DNA of 52,434 bases from Myxococcota bacterium (GTDB lineage Bacteria > Myxococcota_A > Polyangia > HGW-17). Location: contig JAHITJ010000041.1 in assembly GCA_018817795.1 (NCBI GenBank), positions 1 to 52,434 of the forward strand, written 5' to 3'. Shown piece after piece: positions 32,247 to 40,267 of the stretch. Below the pieces are notes generated by a model. The model was not told the DNA's origin. It ran no database searches and worked only from the letters and a program-made list of their open reading frames with translations. Numbering within the stretch: the stretch's first letter is position 1; every line of letters begins with the position of its first letter. The position numbers and the translations under genes are program-made.

Positions 32247-32360
32247 TTCACCACGGAACTGATCGAGCACGACGATGATCAGCCGTTTGGGTGTCGCGGT
32301 CGTTGGCATGGTCGGGGTGCAGGCCCCCTGGAACAGCAGGAAGATCAGGAACGGGAGGAG
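32247..32360 (-). pseudogene. Remnant of a phosphatase/sulfatase-superfamily lipoprotein gene
   Basis: A 38-codon open stretch on the minus strand just after the lamin-tail gene stop. It reads LLPFLIFLLFQGAC (a lipoprotein signal with lipobox), a Thr/Pro spacer, then PKRLIIVVLDQFRGE, which resembles the metal-binding first strand of alkaline phosphatase/sulfatase-type proteins. Resemblance ends there and the frame runs into the 3' end of the convergent oxidoreductase gene. No ATG, GTG or TTG lies properly placed upstream. It looks like the surviving 5' piece of a deleted gene; an assembly join is an alternative. Confidence 0.45.
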
Positions 32361-32361
32361 G

Positions 32362-33609
32362 CTATTTGCAGGGGAGGAAGCTGCCCAGGTTGGAGACGTC
32401 GTCGGTGCTGGCCGCGGTCCATTCCACGGAGGGATCAAACGCGTCGGCTCCATTGGTGTCCCCTGCGATGGTTCCGCACTTGCGCCGCAGCGTTGCATCG
32501 ATGGTGGACACGCCGCCGGCTGACCAGGACGTCCCGGGATCCTCGCCGATCTTGCCGAAGATGTCCATCGTGATTCCGGAGCAGGAAAGGCGGATTGCAT
32601 CGTCTCCGTTGAAGGTGAGATTGCCTGCGAGCTGGTCGCAACTGGCAGGGAATTCACACTGGGAATCGCAGATGACGAATTTTCCGCCTGAGGTCATGCT
32701 GGACGAGGACAGCGTGATCGAGGAAGTGGGGGTTGTGTTTCCGTTGAAGTAGATCTCGATCGCGCAGGAGGAGAGGTTGAATCCGCCCGGCGCCGACATC
32801 ACGAAGATCTCCAGAGCCTTGTTGTTGCTGGTACCCTCGATGTATTCGCTGATGAACAGGTTGAGGCTGCCCACGGTCTGGCAGACACCCGAGCCGGCCA
32901 CGAGCTGGCAGGACTTGCTCTGGGTGGCGCAGTCGGTTTCGGTGACCCACTGCAGGCAGCCGGCCACGAGGGTGCAGGATTCGATGATGGTGCCGTTGCA
33001 CTGGTCCACGCCCTCGGTGGTGCAGCCGGGCACGCAGGAGGTGACGCAGGTGGCTTCCTGGGCCAGCGCGTTGTATTCGCAGACCTGATCCGTCAGGGCG
33101 CAGTCCTGATCGAGCGAGAAGGTCATGCAACCGCCGGAGGTGCCGCATGCATGCACCTCGTTGTTGACGCAGGTGGACTCGCCCGAGGCGCACTCGTCGG
33201 TGCAGTTGGCGACACAGGAGGCCGTGTGATCCACATCATTGACCGTGCAGGTGGCCGAGGTTTCGGTGCAGTTGACGGTGTTGCCCCAGGTGGGACAGGG
33301 ATCGCCGGCCATGCAGGTCTGCACCACGTTCTCGGCGCACTGCTGGTGTCCGGCCGTGCAGGACCCCGCGCAGTTGTTGGTGTTGTTGACGTTGTTGGTC
33401 TGGCAGTTCGCAGCGGACACGCACTCCGAGTCATCACAGTCGGTGTCGCCGTCGTCGTCGTTGTCGAGTCCGTCGTTGCAGATCTCGATGAGGTTGTTGA
33501 CGTTGTTGGCGTTGCTGACGTTGTTGACGTTCGATTTGGTGTTTCCGCCAGCGCAAGCGGTCCCCCAGGTCATCACCAGCACAAGAAGAGTCAGTGTTTT
33601 TGCGGTCAT
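32362..33609 (-). CDS. Cys-rich lipoprotein with C-terminal lamin-tail domain
   Basis: A 415-residue lipoprotein from ATG 33609 (GAGGG upstream; an in-frame ATG at 33660 lies in the promoter). The signal ends MTWGTAC. An Asn spacer (SNVNNVSNANNVNNL) leads to a calcium-loop-like DGLDNDDDGDTDCDD, another Asn spacer and a 200-residue region with about 25 Cys in GC-x-C-like modules. The final 150 residues (LFISEYIEGTSNNKALEIF to IDATLRRK) match a lamin-tail (LTD) domain, an Ig-like fold found in bacterial surface proteins. Surface binding or adhesion is inferred. The last codons abut the gene remnant. Confidence 0.88.
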   Translation of the reverse strand: MTAKTLTLLVLVMTWGTACAGGNTKSNVNNVSNANNVNNLIEICNDGLDNDDDGDTDCDDSECVSAANCQTNNVNNTNNCAGSCTAGHQQCAENVVQTCMAGDPCPTWGNTVNCTETSATCTVNDVDHTASCVANCTDECASGESTCVNNEVHACGTSGGCMTFSLDQDCALTDQVCEYNALAQEATCVTSCVPGCTTEGVDQCNGTIIESCTLVAGCLQWVTETDCATQSKSCQLVAGSGVCQTVGSLNLFISEYIEGTSNNKALEIFVMSAPGGFNLSSCAIEIYFNGNTTPTSSITLSSSSMTSGGKFVICDSQCEFPASCDQLAGNLTFNGDDAIRLSCSGITMDIFGKIGEDPGTSWSAGGVSTIDATLRRKCGTIAGDTNGADAFDPSVEWTAASTDDVSNLGSFLPCK

Positions 33610-33631
33610 GAGTCCCTCATCCTTCTTCAGA

Positions 33632-33660
33632 GGTGTAGCACCAACCCGGCGATTTTTCAA
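33632..33660 (-). promoter_or_regulatory. Promoter of the lamin-tail lipoprotein
   Basis: On the minus strand TTGAAA (33660-33655), a 17-base spacer and TACACC (33637-33632). It overlaps the stop codon of the upstream gene. Confidence 0.6.
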
Positions 33661-34247
33661 ATGAGGTTTGCGGGATCTTCGGGGCCGTACAACTTCGGAG
33701 GGCGTTTGGCTTGCCGTGCCGCCATCCGCTCAATCTCGGAGAGCACGTCCACTACCAGGTGCAGGGCGTCGAACCGGCCGGAGAAACTGTAGTATTCTTC
33801 CTCCCCAACAGGAGACGCTGCGGACAGCGCGTTTTCGAGCGCATCGACCAACTTCGGGGCCACGATCAGGATCGGTTCCTCAGGCGCCTTGTGCGAGAAG
33901 ATCTCGTGACCCAGCGCAATCGGGCGAATGGCCATGGGGCAGGAAAGGAAGCGGACGGTCCAGTCGATGGGATCGGATTTCGGGTCCGGGAGGTGCCAGA
34001 TTCCGCCGAACGTGCGTCGCAGGGTTTCCCCGAGATAGGCACCGGCGGCAGACGCGAACAACTGCTTCACGCCGCCGGGGGCCTTGCGGTGTTCGATGGC
34101 CAGTTGATCCAGGAACGGGAGCGTGTCGGAGGTCAGATCCATTTCCACGCCGAAGCGGTGGCGCACCGCATCAACGACCATGGCGGCCAGTTCTGCTGCT
34201 TCCACCGGTGGAGGGGTGATGGACAGTCCCCAGGGGGATTCGGACAT
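33657..34247 (-). CDS. Hypothetical protein
   Basis: A 196-residue cytosolic protein with no signal peptide. Recognisable features are ASAAGAYLGETLRRTFGGIWHLP (a helix then a turn, conserved in a family of hypothetical proteins I have seen in Myxococcota and Planctomycetota) and a C-terminal Arg/Lys-rich end. I cannot assign a function. It starts 9 bases after the rpmB stop without a clear Shine-Dalgarno, so it probably depends on translation through from rpmB. Confidence 0.75.
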   Translation of the reverse strand: MSESPWGLSITPPPVEAAELAAMVVDAVRHRFGVEMDLTSDTLPFLDQLAIEHRKAPGGVKQLFASAAGAYLGETLRRTFGGIWHLPDPKSDPIDWTVRFLSCPMAIRPIALGHEIFSHKAPEEPILIVAPKLVDALENALSAASPVGEEEYYSFSGRFDALHLVVDVLSEIERMAARQAKRPPKLYGPEDPANLI

Positions 34248-34256
34248 TGATTAACG

Positions 34257-34448
34257 TCAGTGAATCGGGGGGCGCTTCAGTTGGGGCATGCAGGACGTGC
34301 AGACCCGGACCCGGCGGACCTTGCCGTCGACGATCGCGCGGATCGTCTTCAGGTTGACCATCTGGCGGCTCTTGGTTTTAATGTTGGAATGTGAAACCTT
34401 GTTGGCAGTCACGGTTCCACGCAGGCAAAGTTCGCATTGACGGGACAT
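34257..34448 (-). CDS. rpmB: 50S ribosomal protein L28
   Basis: A 63-residue ribosomal protein with the L28 zinc-ribbon form: CELC near the N-terminus and CTSC near the C-terminus give four Cys, and NKVSHSNIKTKSRQMVNL is the family core. ATG 34448 has AAGGAG 7 bases upstream. rpmG does not follow, unlike in many bacteria; an unknown gene does. The leader contains a 9-bp hairpin. Confidence 0.97.
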   Translation of the reverse strand: MSRQCELCLRGTVTANKVSHSNIKTKSRQMVNLKTIRAIVDGKVRRVRVCTSCMPQLKRPPIH

Positions 34449-34471
34449 TGGTAGACTCCTTCGCATGTCGC

Positions 34472-34492
34472 CCTGACACCGGGGGCGTCAGG
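34472..34492 (-). promoter_or_regulatory. Hairpin in rpmB leader
   Basis: On the minus strand CCTGACGCC, a CCC loop and GGTGTCAGG form a 9-bp stem (one G-U) ending 23 bases before the rpmB ATG. No T-tract follows, so it may be a control hairpin for L28 translation. Confidence 0.5.
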
Positions 34493-34553
34493 CGGCCTCA
34501 TTTACTAGTCATATTCGAAAGGAAAATCAACTGAAAAAAGCGAAAAAATGGAT

Positions 34554-34973
34554 CTATTTCTTGCCATACAGGGGAACGGCGTCGGTGCCGGCGTCATCGG
34601 GGAAGCCGTACAACGGGAAGCCGTACTCGCAGTTGGGGCAGTCCGATTCGAGGTCATCGGTACCGCCATCGGGGATTCCATATAGTAAATTATTCATGTT
34701 ATTTATATTATTGATATTATTTGCATTGTTAATGTTGTTTATGCCATATAGAGGATTATTTATATTATTAAAATTATTAACATTTTCGGAGTTGTTGCAA
34801 TTTTCTTCGCAGGGTTCCTGCGCGGGGGGAGAACAGGCCGACAGGGAGAGTCCTGCCCCGAGAATGGCGGCAGCAGCCCATCCGGGCAGGCGTCGTGGCT
34901 GACCCGTCAACCGTTGTCCATCGAGTCGATCCAGAATCGTGCGCAGTCTGGTTTCTTCCGTGCTTTTTGACAT
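34554..34973 (-). CDS. Asn-rich lipoprotein with PLYG motifs
   Basis: A 139-residue protein from ATG 34973 (GGGAG 9 bases upstream). A charged N-terminal region precedes a membrane signal (WAAAAILGAGLSLSAC) with a lipobox far from the start, so the signal is unusually long. Then comes PCEENC, a long Asn-Asn-X tract (NVNNFNNINN, NINNANNINNINNMNN) and four LYG motifs: NPLYGI, NLLYGI, FPLYGF and VPLYGKK at the C-terminus. There is no globular domain. Similar short lipoproteins with P-x-YG-x-P repeats occur in Bradymonadia-like genomes, to my memory. Function is unknown; a surface spacer is plausible. It is downstream of the divergent PP2C gene by 26 bases. Confidence 0.75.
   Translation of the reverse strand: MSKSTEETRLRTILDRLDGQRLTGQPRRLPGWAAAAILGAGLSLSACSPPAQEPCEENCNNSENVNNFNNINNPLYGINNINNANNINNINNMNNLLYGIPDGGTDDLESDCPNCEYGFPLYGFPDDAGTDAVPLYGKK
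34681..34792 (-). repeat. AT-rich low-complexity coding tract (Asn-Asn-X)
   Basis: About 110 bases of AAT/ATT/AAC-type codons inside the PLYG lipoprotein gene encode the NNX spacer. The composition contrasts sharply with the GC-rich surroundings, as in the spacer of the lipoprotein at 1-922 (802-842). Confidence 0.85.
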
Positions 34974-34999
34974 CGCAGAGATCTCCCTTGTGGTTTCTT

Positions 35000-36388
35000 C
35001 TACCACGCTGCGCCCCGTTTGCAAGTTGTTGCCATGGCCGGCGCGACCCAGCACAGGCCGAGGTTGTCGTCGCAGTTCTGCGCAGCGGCACGGGACAGGA
35101 TCCACTCTGTGGCCTCCTGGGCTTGAAGATTCTTCGGGATCCGTCGCAGGATCTGGTTCAGCAGGACGCGGCGGGGCAGATCCCTGGAGAGCAGTCCGTC
35201 GGTGCAGACGAGCAGCCGGGATCGGGCGTCGAGGTTCAAGTGGGAAAAGGTGAACAGGTTGCGGATCGCTGGAATCAGGACCTGCACACTGGAGGTGTTC
35301 GCCGTGTTGGGCAGAAGCCTAATCACATCGTTGCCGGTATCAGGGAACTGGGACTGTCCCGTGAGGCTGAAGAGGATGTTGGCGAAGCGGACGGAGTGCT
35401 CCTGGGTCACCTGCATCAGCAGGCCGTCCTGGAACAGGAAGGCGCCCGAGTCGCCGCACTGGGCGATCGCGCACCAGTTGCCGCGGACGATCACCATGGT
35501 GGAGGTCACGCTCATGACCTCGTCGGTCGGTTGAATCGGTCCGGGATGGCGTCTTCGGATCTCGGAGATCAGATCCGAGTTGATCCAGTGCCCCACCTGG
35601 CTCAGGGTCTTTTCGGCCCGGGCGCGCCAGACCTTCTCGGGCAGCTCACAGTTGAGCCTCTCCAGCTCCTTCTCGAGACGGGTCAGGTGCGAGTTCATGG
35701 CCTGCTCCACGAGCAGCGAGGCGTCCTCGCCCGAGCCGATGGTGGAGCGGGAGACACCGTCGGAGACCATGCAGAACCAGACCCGGGAACGGTTCGTGAC
35801 GTAGACGAAGTCGTCCTGGGTGTTCTTGTTGCAGCCCTGCTCGCGGCTGGCGCCGAGGTTCCAGTCGACAGGGTCGCGCGCAGCGTCGGGATTGCGTGCG
35901 TCGCGCCGGGCGCAGTCGACGAGCCGGTCGAGGAACCAGTGGGCCGAGGGTGGTGTGTCGCCGGACAACTGGGAAAGGAACAACGGCGCCCACGACCAGG
36001 GGATCTCGGGCATCAGGTGGGTCCAGAGGTTGTCCACGAAGTGCAGCAATTGGGTATGGGTGAGCCGGTGCAGCGGAAAGGGCGCGAAGCGCCGCAGGCA
36101 GAACATGGGGAAGGACAGGCCCGGCTCCAGCGTGACGGCCCCGTCGAATTGATCCGCATAGACGCTCAGTTCCGCGTACAAGTCGGGATCCTCGATCCAT
36201 GCCAGGGGAGCGGGTCGTCGGGTGCCGCCCCGGTCGCCCTCGGGAGCATCGGGGGGCACGGGAGTGGGCGTGAAGAACGATTCATCCATGGTTTCATCCG
36301 GAAGGGGCGTCTCCTCCAGGGGCATGGAACCGCGATTGTGGCTGCCTGTGTTGGCTCGGGTTCTGGATTTTGGAAGGGTTCGCGTCAT
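35000..36388 (-). CDS. Divergent PP2C-like protein phosphatase
   Basis: A 462-residue protein from ATG 36388 (MTRTLPKS; GGAG 10 bases upstream). The first 180 residues are Pro-rich then unassigned. The C-terminal part has degraded PP2C motifs in the right order: CMVSDGVSRSTIGSGE (usual DGMGG), AIAQCGDSGAFLFQDG, VCTDGLLSRDL and NCDDNLGLCW. The metal-binding Asp of DGVS and TDG are kept, as is DDN, so catalysis is possible but the substrate-binding loops differ. It could act on kinase targets alongside the PP2C-CNB protein. The promoter is at 36432-36461. Confidence 0.78.
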   Translation of the reverse strand: MTRTLPKSRTRANTGSHNRGSMPLEETPLPDETMDESFFTPTPVPPDAPEGDRGGTRRPAPLAWIEDPDLYAELSVYADQFDGAVTLEPGLSFPMFCLRRFAPFPLHRLTHTQLLHFVDNLWTHLMPEIPWSWAPLFLSQLSGDTPPSAHWFLDRLVDCARRDARNPDAARDPVDWNLGASREQGCNKNTQDDFVYVTNRSRVWFCMVSDGVSRSTIGSGEDASLLVEQAMNSHLTRLEKELERLNCELPEKVWRARAEKTLSQVGHWINSDLISEIRRRHPGPIQPTDEVMSVTSTMVIVRGNWCAIAQCGDSGAFLFQDGLLMQVTQEHSVRFANILFSLTGQSQFPDTGNDVIRLLPNTANTSSVQVLIPAIRNLFTFSHLNLDARSRLLVCTDGLLSRDLPRRVLLNQILRRIPKNLQAQEATEWILSRAAAQNCDDNLGLCWVAPAMATTCKRGAAW

Positions 36389-36431
36389 GGATGCGTTACT
36401 CCGGCGGATGATAACCGGAATCATACAGTCA

Positions 36432-36461
36432 AGTATAAATGAATAAATCGGTATTTGGCAA
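36432..36461 (-). promoter_or_regulatory. Promoter of the divergent PP2C gene
   Basis: On the minus strand TTGCCA (36461-36456), an 18-base spacer and TATACT (36437-36432) in AT-rich DNA. Predicted start near 36425, giving a leader of about 37 bases. Confidence 0.6.
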
Positions 36462-36525
36462 CTGTTAATTTAGTGTAGTATAAAAAATGGCTGTTGTGAG
36501 GACGCCGCCAGATAGCGGGGAATCA

Positions 36526-38490
36526 TCAATAATCCTGCAAGACCAGCCCACGGATTTTGGCCGCCTGGTATTCCTCGGTCGTGAGGGCTCCCTGCAGGTG
36601 AAGTTTCCGGAGCAGGGCCATGATCAGGGAAGTCCAGGCATCGGGGATAGAGCTGCGGCGCATTTGGTAATAGTAAAACAGCGGCGCAGGGGTGATCAGG
36701 GCGAGATGGGCGCTCTCGGCCGGGATCAGGTTGCGTACCTCACGGGAGAAAAAGGTTCTTGCGCCGTCGGAGATGCCCCACAGACCCGGACCCATCTCGA
36801 TGACGTTGAGGTACAGTTCGAGGATGCGATCCTTGGGGACGATCTGTTCCATGCGCCATGTGAGGATGGCCTCCTCGAGCTTGCGTGAGATCGAGCGCGT
36901 GGAGGTCAGGAAAATGTTCTTCACCAGTTGCTGGGAAATGCTGGAGGCACCCTTGTAGAAGGCGCGGTGCTTGAGGTTGTATCCGGCCGCGCGCACCAGC
37001 ATGGGCCAGTCGAAGCCGTGATGCTCGCGGAACCGGCGGTCCTCTGTGGTCAGGAACGCCGCGACCGTGTGGGCCGGTATTTTCGCCAGGGGCACGAACG
37101 TCGGCTCGGATGGATCCATCCGCCGCTCGGCCTTCATGCCGAACCGGTTCTTCAGTGTGACCGTGACCGGACCGAGCAGGCGGTGGGGATCGGCCACCTC
37201 CGCGTCGCGGACGACGGTGTAGCCGGTGCCGGAGAAGCGGCCGTGGGCGTTGAATTTCTCTGCGTCGACCAGGTCGAACCACAGGCCGAAATGCAGGCCC
37301 AGATCGCCGGACAGTTCCATGCCGCGGAGGTTGGGCATCAGGTCGCGCCCGAGGTGCATCCATCGCTGGCAGTCCCAGACCGCGGTGCTGCCCTCGAACT
37401 TCAGGTTCCGACCGGGGTTCCACTGGGCCGTGAACCGGACCTCGGGGCCGCCCATGGTGACCTTCCCGCTGAAGTCCACGCCTTCATCCTGCCGCTGGCC
37501 GGTCAAAAACAGGCGTACGTCGGGCAGGGACATGCGTTGCGAGGAGAAGTTCGAGTGCGAGAAGGCGGCTTCGCGCAGGTTCAGTTTCGCGTCCACGCGC
37601 ACCGGGGCGCCGCTCCAGACCACGTGGGCCTCCCCGTCGACTTTCCCGGTGATCGTGGAGACAAACGGTGGCAGGGGTGTCCATTCACGGGCATAGTCAA
37701 ACAGGCTCGCCAGCGTCGTCGAGAAGGACACGTCGAGCACGTGGCGGTTTTCGTCGAGGTTGGCCCGCCCCCGGAAGGTGGCACTCTCGTTGCCGTGCCG
37801 CAGGAAGAGGTCCACGCCGAACACGGTCGAGGAGACCCGCTCCACGGTGCCTCCGGCGTCCAGCCAGACCCCGCTCGACGACATGATCCTCATGAACGAG
37901 ACCTGAAGCCGTTCCCACTGACGGCCGCGCATCTCGACCTCGGTGTTCTTGCCGATCCAGACGCCGCGTGGTCCGCGGACATGGATCAGGGGTGCCGTGA
38001 GAAGGAATGAACCACCGGGCCTACTTTGCCCGCCGACGTTTTCGAGCGTGATCACCTGGCCATCGACCTTCGCTGTCACCCTGCCGCCAGAGAAGGAGGT
38101 GTGCACCATGCGGAAAAACGTCCGCAGGCCGTCGAGGGAGACGGTCCGCAGCCGCTTCGGCTTGAACTTCCTGACGGTGATTTCAACCTCGGGAAGGTTC
38201 ACCTGCAGACTCAGGATCGGCGCGCCTCCCCCGAGTTGGAGCCAGTCAGGACCGAACTCGGCGGAGTGAAAGCGCACGGTGTTTCCGCTGTGGGAGAAGA
38301 CTCCGCCCTCGACGCGGATCAGACCACCACAGGAGAGGGCGATCCGGTCTGCGGAGAAACCGATGGTGCCGGCCAGGCGGTATCGCAGGAGTTCCACGAA
38401 GCTGTTGTGAACACCCACAGCCGCGATCCAGACGGCGACCAGCGCCGTGGCCCAGCGGATTTGACGAGGAAGGTTCAGCCGCACATCCAT
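36526..38490 (-). CDS. AsmA-like plus GT51 peptidoglycan transglycosylase
   Basis: A 654-residue membrane protein from ATG 38490 (upstream in-frame ATG at 38556 possible). One N-terminal helix (IRWATALVAVWIAAVGV) anchors it. Residues about 60-430 are beta-rich, AsmA-like periplasmic repeats (LQVNLPEVEITVRKFKPK, VDFSGKVTMGGPEVRF). Residues about 470-640 are a GT51 glycosyltransferase: TTEDRRFREHHGFDW (catalytic Glu), KGASSISQQLVKN, KLEEAILTWRMEQ and ELYLNVIEMGPGLWGI. There is no transpeptidase domain, so it would polymerise lipid II glycan only. The gene start overlaps the Ddl-like gene, and uppP is near. Confidence 0.9.
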   Translation of the reverse strand: MDVRLNLPRQIRWATALVAVWIAAVGVHNSFVELLRYRLAGTIGFSADRIALSCGGLIRVEGGVFSHSGNTVRFHSAEFGPDWLQLGGGAPILSLQVNLPEVEITVRKFKPKRLRTVSLDGLRTFFRMVHTSFSGGRVTAKVDGQVITLENVGGQSRPGGSFLLTAPLIHVRGPRGVWIGKNTEVEMRGRQWERLQVSFMRIMSSSGVWLDAGGTVERVSSTVFGVDLFLRHGNESATFRGRANLDENRHVLDVSFSTTLASLFDYAREWTPLPPFVSTITGKVDGEAHVVWSGAPVRVDAKLNLREAAFSHSNFSSQRMSLPDVRLFLTGQRQDEGVDFSGKVTMGGPEVRFTAQWNPGRNLKFEGSTAVWDCQRWMHLGRDLMPNLRGMELSGDLGLHFGLWFDLVDAEKFNAHGRFSGTGYTVVRDAEVADPHRLLGPVTVTLKNRFGMKAERRMDPSEPTFVPLAKIPAHTVAAFLTTEDRRFREHHGFDWPMLVRAAGYNLKHRAFYKGASSISQQLVKNIFLTSTRSISRKLEEAILTWRMEQIVPKDRILELYLNVIEMGPGLWGISDGARTFFSREVRNLIPAESAHLALITPAPLFYYYQMRRSSIPDAWTSLIMALLRKLHLQGALTTEEYQAAKIRGLVLQDY

Positions 38491-39389
38491 GCGCTCCGGG
38501 TTGCCAGACTGACCGGCCTGTTTGTCCGGAGGTCGCCCAAGAGGCTGCGCACGCATTCATTCTGGGAGAGTCCGAAGGCGGAGGCGATGCGACCGAAGCG
38601 GGCATGCCGGTGCAGGGAGGGCATCAGATCGATATCCAGGATGTATTCCTCCTGATGTTCATTTCGGATCGAGGTGACGAGCATTGCCTGGCGGGCATGG
38701 AACAATTCGGCGAGGCGTTCGGCGAGGCGCTCCATGGTCTTGAGCCCGGTGGCCGGAATCCGGGCGGGGATGTGGACTTCCTCGAGCTGGGCGCCGGCGG
38801 CGTCGACCCCGGGCTGAAGTTCGGCTGAGCCGATGGTCTTTCCTCGCCAAAGCGCGGTGCTGACGACGGTCCCGGTCACCAGCCGTTCCACGAGAACCTC
38901 ACCGGCTTCGCAACGGACGGAGAGCACCTGGGCCTGCAGTTCTTCGAAGCAGCGGGCCACGGTGGCCGTGCGGATGCCGGTCCTGGCCAGGACGCGGACA
39001 GGGAAGCCGAAATTGCGGTGTTCCTGGGCCAGGTTCTCCACGGGATTGCGCGGGAGATAGCCGGCCGGGGAGGCCAGGTTGTGGATGGAGAGAAAATCCT
39101 TCAGCAGGACGCGGTCGGCACAGATCTGCTGCGCCTGGCGGGAGGGTCCCGTCACGGGCAGGTCCATCAGGTGACACAGCGCGGCGACCTCGGAGGCGAG
39201 ATCGAGATCCGCGACCAGATTCACGGCCGCGTCGATGGAGAGCTCCTCCACGCGGCCAGGCAGGTGGCGGTCCACCGGGAGTGGAAGACACGAGCACTCG
39301 GTGCGCGCATGGGACGCGAACTGTGCTAGGGTTTCCTGGATTCCCGGTTCGGACGGGTTGTACAGCAGGGCCACGTTCTGTTGGTGCAT
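38475..39389 (-). CDS. D-Ala-D-Ala-ligase-like ATP-grasp protein, degenerate
   Basis: A 304-residue protein with the layout of D-alanine:D-alanine ligase: an N-terminal Rossmann-like part, LVTGPSRQAQQICADRVLLKDF-type ATP-grasp opening, PVRVLARTGI, VLVERLVTG and GSAELQPG. In normal Ddl the C-terminal end carries R-x-D and ENTxPG-type metal ligands; here the matching stretches read MLVTSIRNEH and ILDIDLMPSLH. Some catalytic residues therefore seem altered, although D-I-D remains. It may have another substrate or a binding role. It overlaps the transglycosylase gene by 16 bases, pointing to a peptidoglycan context. Confidence 0.78.
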   Translation of the reverse strand: MHQQNVALLYNPSEPGIQETLAQFASHARTECSCLPLPVDRHLPGRVEELSIDAAVNLVADLDLASEVAALCHLMDLPVTGPSRQAQQICADRVLLKDFLSIHNLASPAGYLPRNPVENLAQEHRNFGFPVRVLARTGIRTATVARCFEELQAQVLSVRCEAGEVLVERLVTGTVVSTALWRGKTIGSAELQPGVDAAGAQLEEVHIPARIPATGLKTMERLAERLAELFHARQAMLVTSIRNEHQEEYILDIDLMPSLHRHARFGRIASAFGLSQNECVRSLLGDLRTNRPVSLATRSAWMCG

Positions 39390-39441
39390 CGCATACCTCC
39401 GGAAGTCACCCCCATTGGTATCAGCGTGGCTTCATTCCGTC

Positions 39442-39464
39442 AAAAAATGCCGGGTTTTGCCCGG
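39442..39464 (-). terminator. Rho-independent terminator after uppP
   Basis: On the minus strand CCGGG (39464-39460), loop CAAAA and CCCGG (39454-39450) are followed by CA and six T (39447-39442). It begins right after the uppP stop. Confidence 0.75.
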
Positions 39465-39465
39465 G

Positions 39466-40263
39466 TTATGGATTGAAGATCAGGCAGAACAGCGCCAAAG
39501 GCGCGAGATACGCGGCAAACCACACGAAGCGGCGGGCACGGATCAGTCGTACGAGCAGGGTCAGCGCGGCCAGGCCGGCCAGAATTGATGCTGCCATGCC
39601 CAGCAGCAGGTGCCAGACGTTAACCTGCCCGAAAAGGCCCGGAAGCTCCATCAGGGAGGCCCCGCCGATGACGGGGATGGCCAGCAGGAAGGAGAACCGG
39701 GCGGCCTTCTCGCTGGAGAGTCCAAGGATCAGGGCCGCGGCGATTGTGGCGCCGGAGCGGCTGATGCCGGGAAAGACGGCAATACCCTGCACCAATCCGA
39801 TCAGCAGTGCGCCCTTCCATGTCAAGTTCATACGGGGTCCATCGCGGGTCGTCAACTCGGTGAGCACCAGCAGGATCGCGGTCATCATGAAGGTGAGTCC
39901 GAGAAAGCGGCCCGCGGCAGGTTCGGCGAACAACCCCTCGATGGGATCGCGAAGCAGGATCGCCATCGGGATGGTGGCCAGCGTGGCCAGGATCAGATGC
40001 CAGGCCAGCATGCGATGCTCGGCGGTCCTGTCCGCGTCGGCGCCGGGGCCGGGCAGCAGGGCTCGGATCGTCGCGGCCAGATCCTGGCGGTAATAGAAAA
40101 GGATTGCGGCCAGTGAGCCCGCGTGCAGACCCACGTTGACGGCCAGCGACGGATGGACGTCCACCAGCCGCTCCGCCAGGACCAGATGGCCGGACGAGGA
40201 GACGGGGAGGAACTCGGTGAGTCCCTGGAGAAGGCCCAGCAGGAAGAGAAGCAGCGGTCCCAT
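39466..40263 (-). CDS. uppP: Undecaprenyl-diphosphatase
   Basis: A 265-residue polytopic inner-membrane enzyme of the BacA/UppP family that recycles undecaprenyl diphosphate to the monophosphate carrier for peptidoglycan and O-antigen. The signature motifs are GLLQGLTEFLPVSSSGHLVL (residues 10-29) and GIAVFPGISRSGATIAAAL with the catalytic Glu/Ser/Arg set. It starts 4 bases after the propeller-gene stop and lacks a strong Shine-Dalgarno, so it is probably translated by coupling. A clear terminator follows. Confidence 0.96.
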   Translation of the reverse strand: MGPLLLFLLGLLQGLTEFLPVSSSGHLVLAERLVDVHPSLAVNVGLHAGSLAAILFYYRQDLAATIRALLPGPGADADRTAEHRMLAWHLILATLATIPMAILLRDPIEGLFAEPAAGRFLGLTFMMTAILLVLTELTTRDGPRMNLTWKGALLIGLVQGIAVFPGISRSGATIAAALILGLSSEKAARFSFLLAIPVIGGASLMELPGLFGQVNVWHLLLGMAASILAGLAALTLLVRLIRARRFVWFAAYLAPLALFCLIFNP

Positions 40264-40267
40264 GTTG

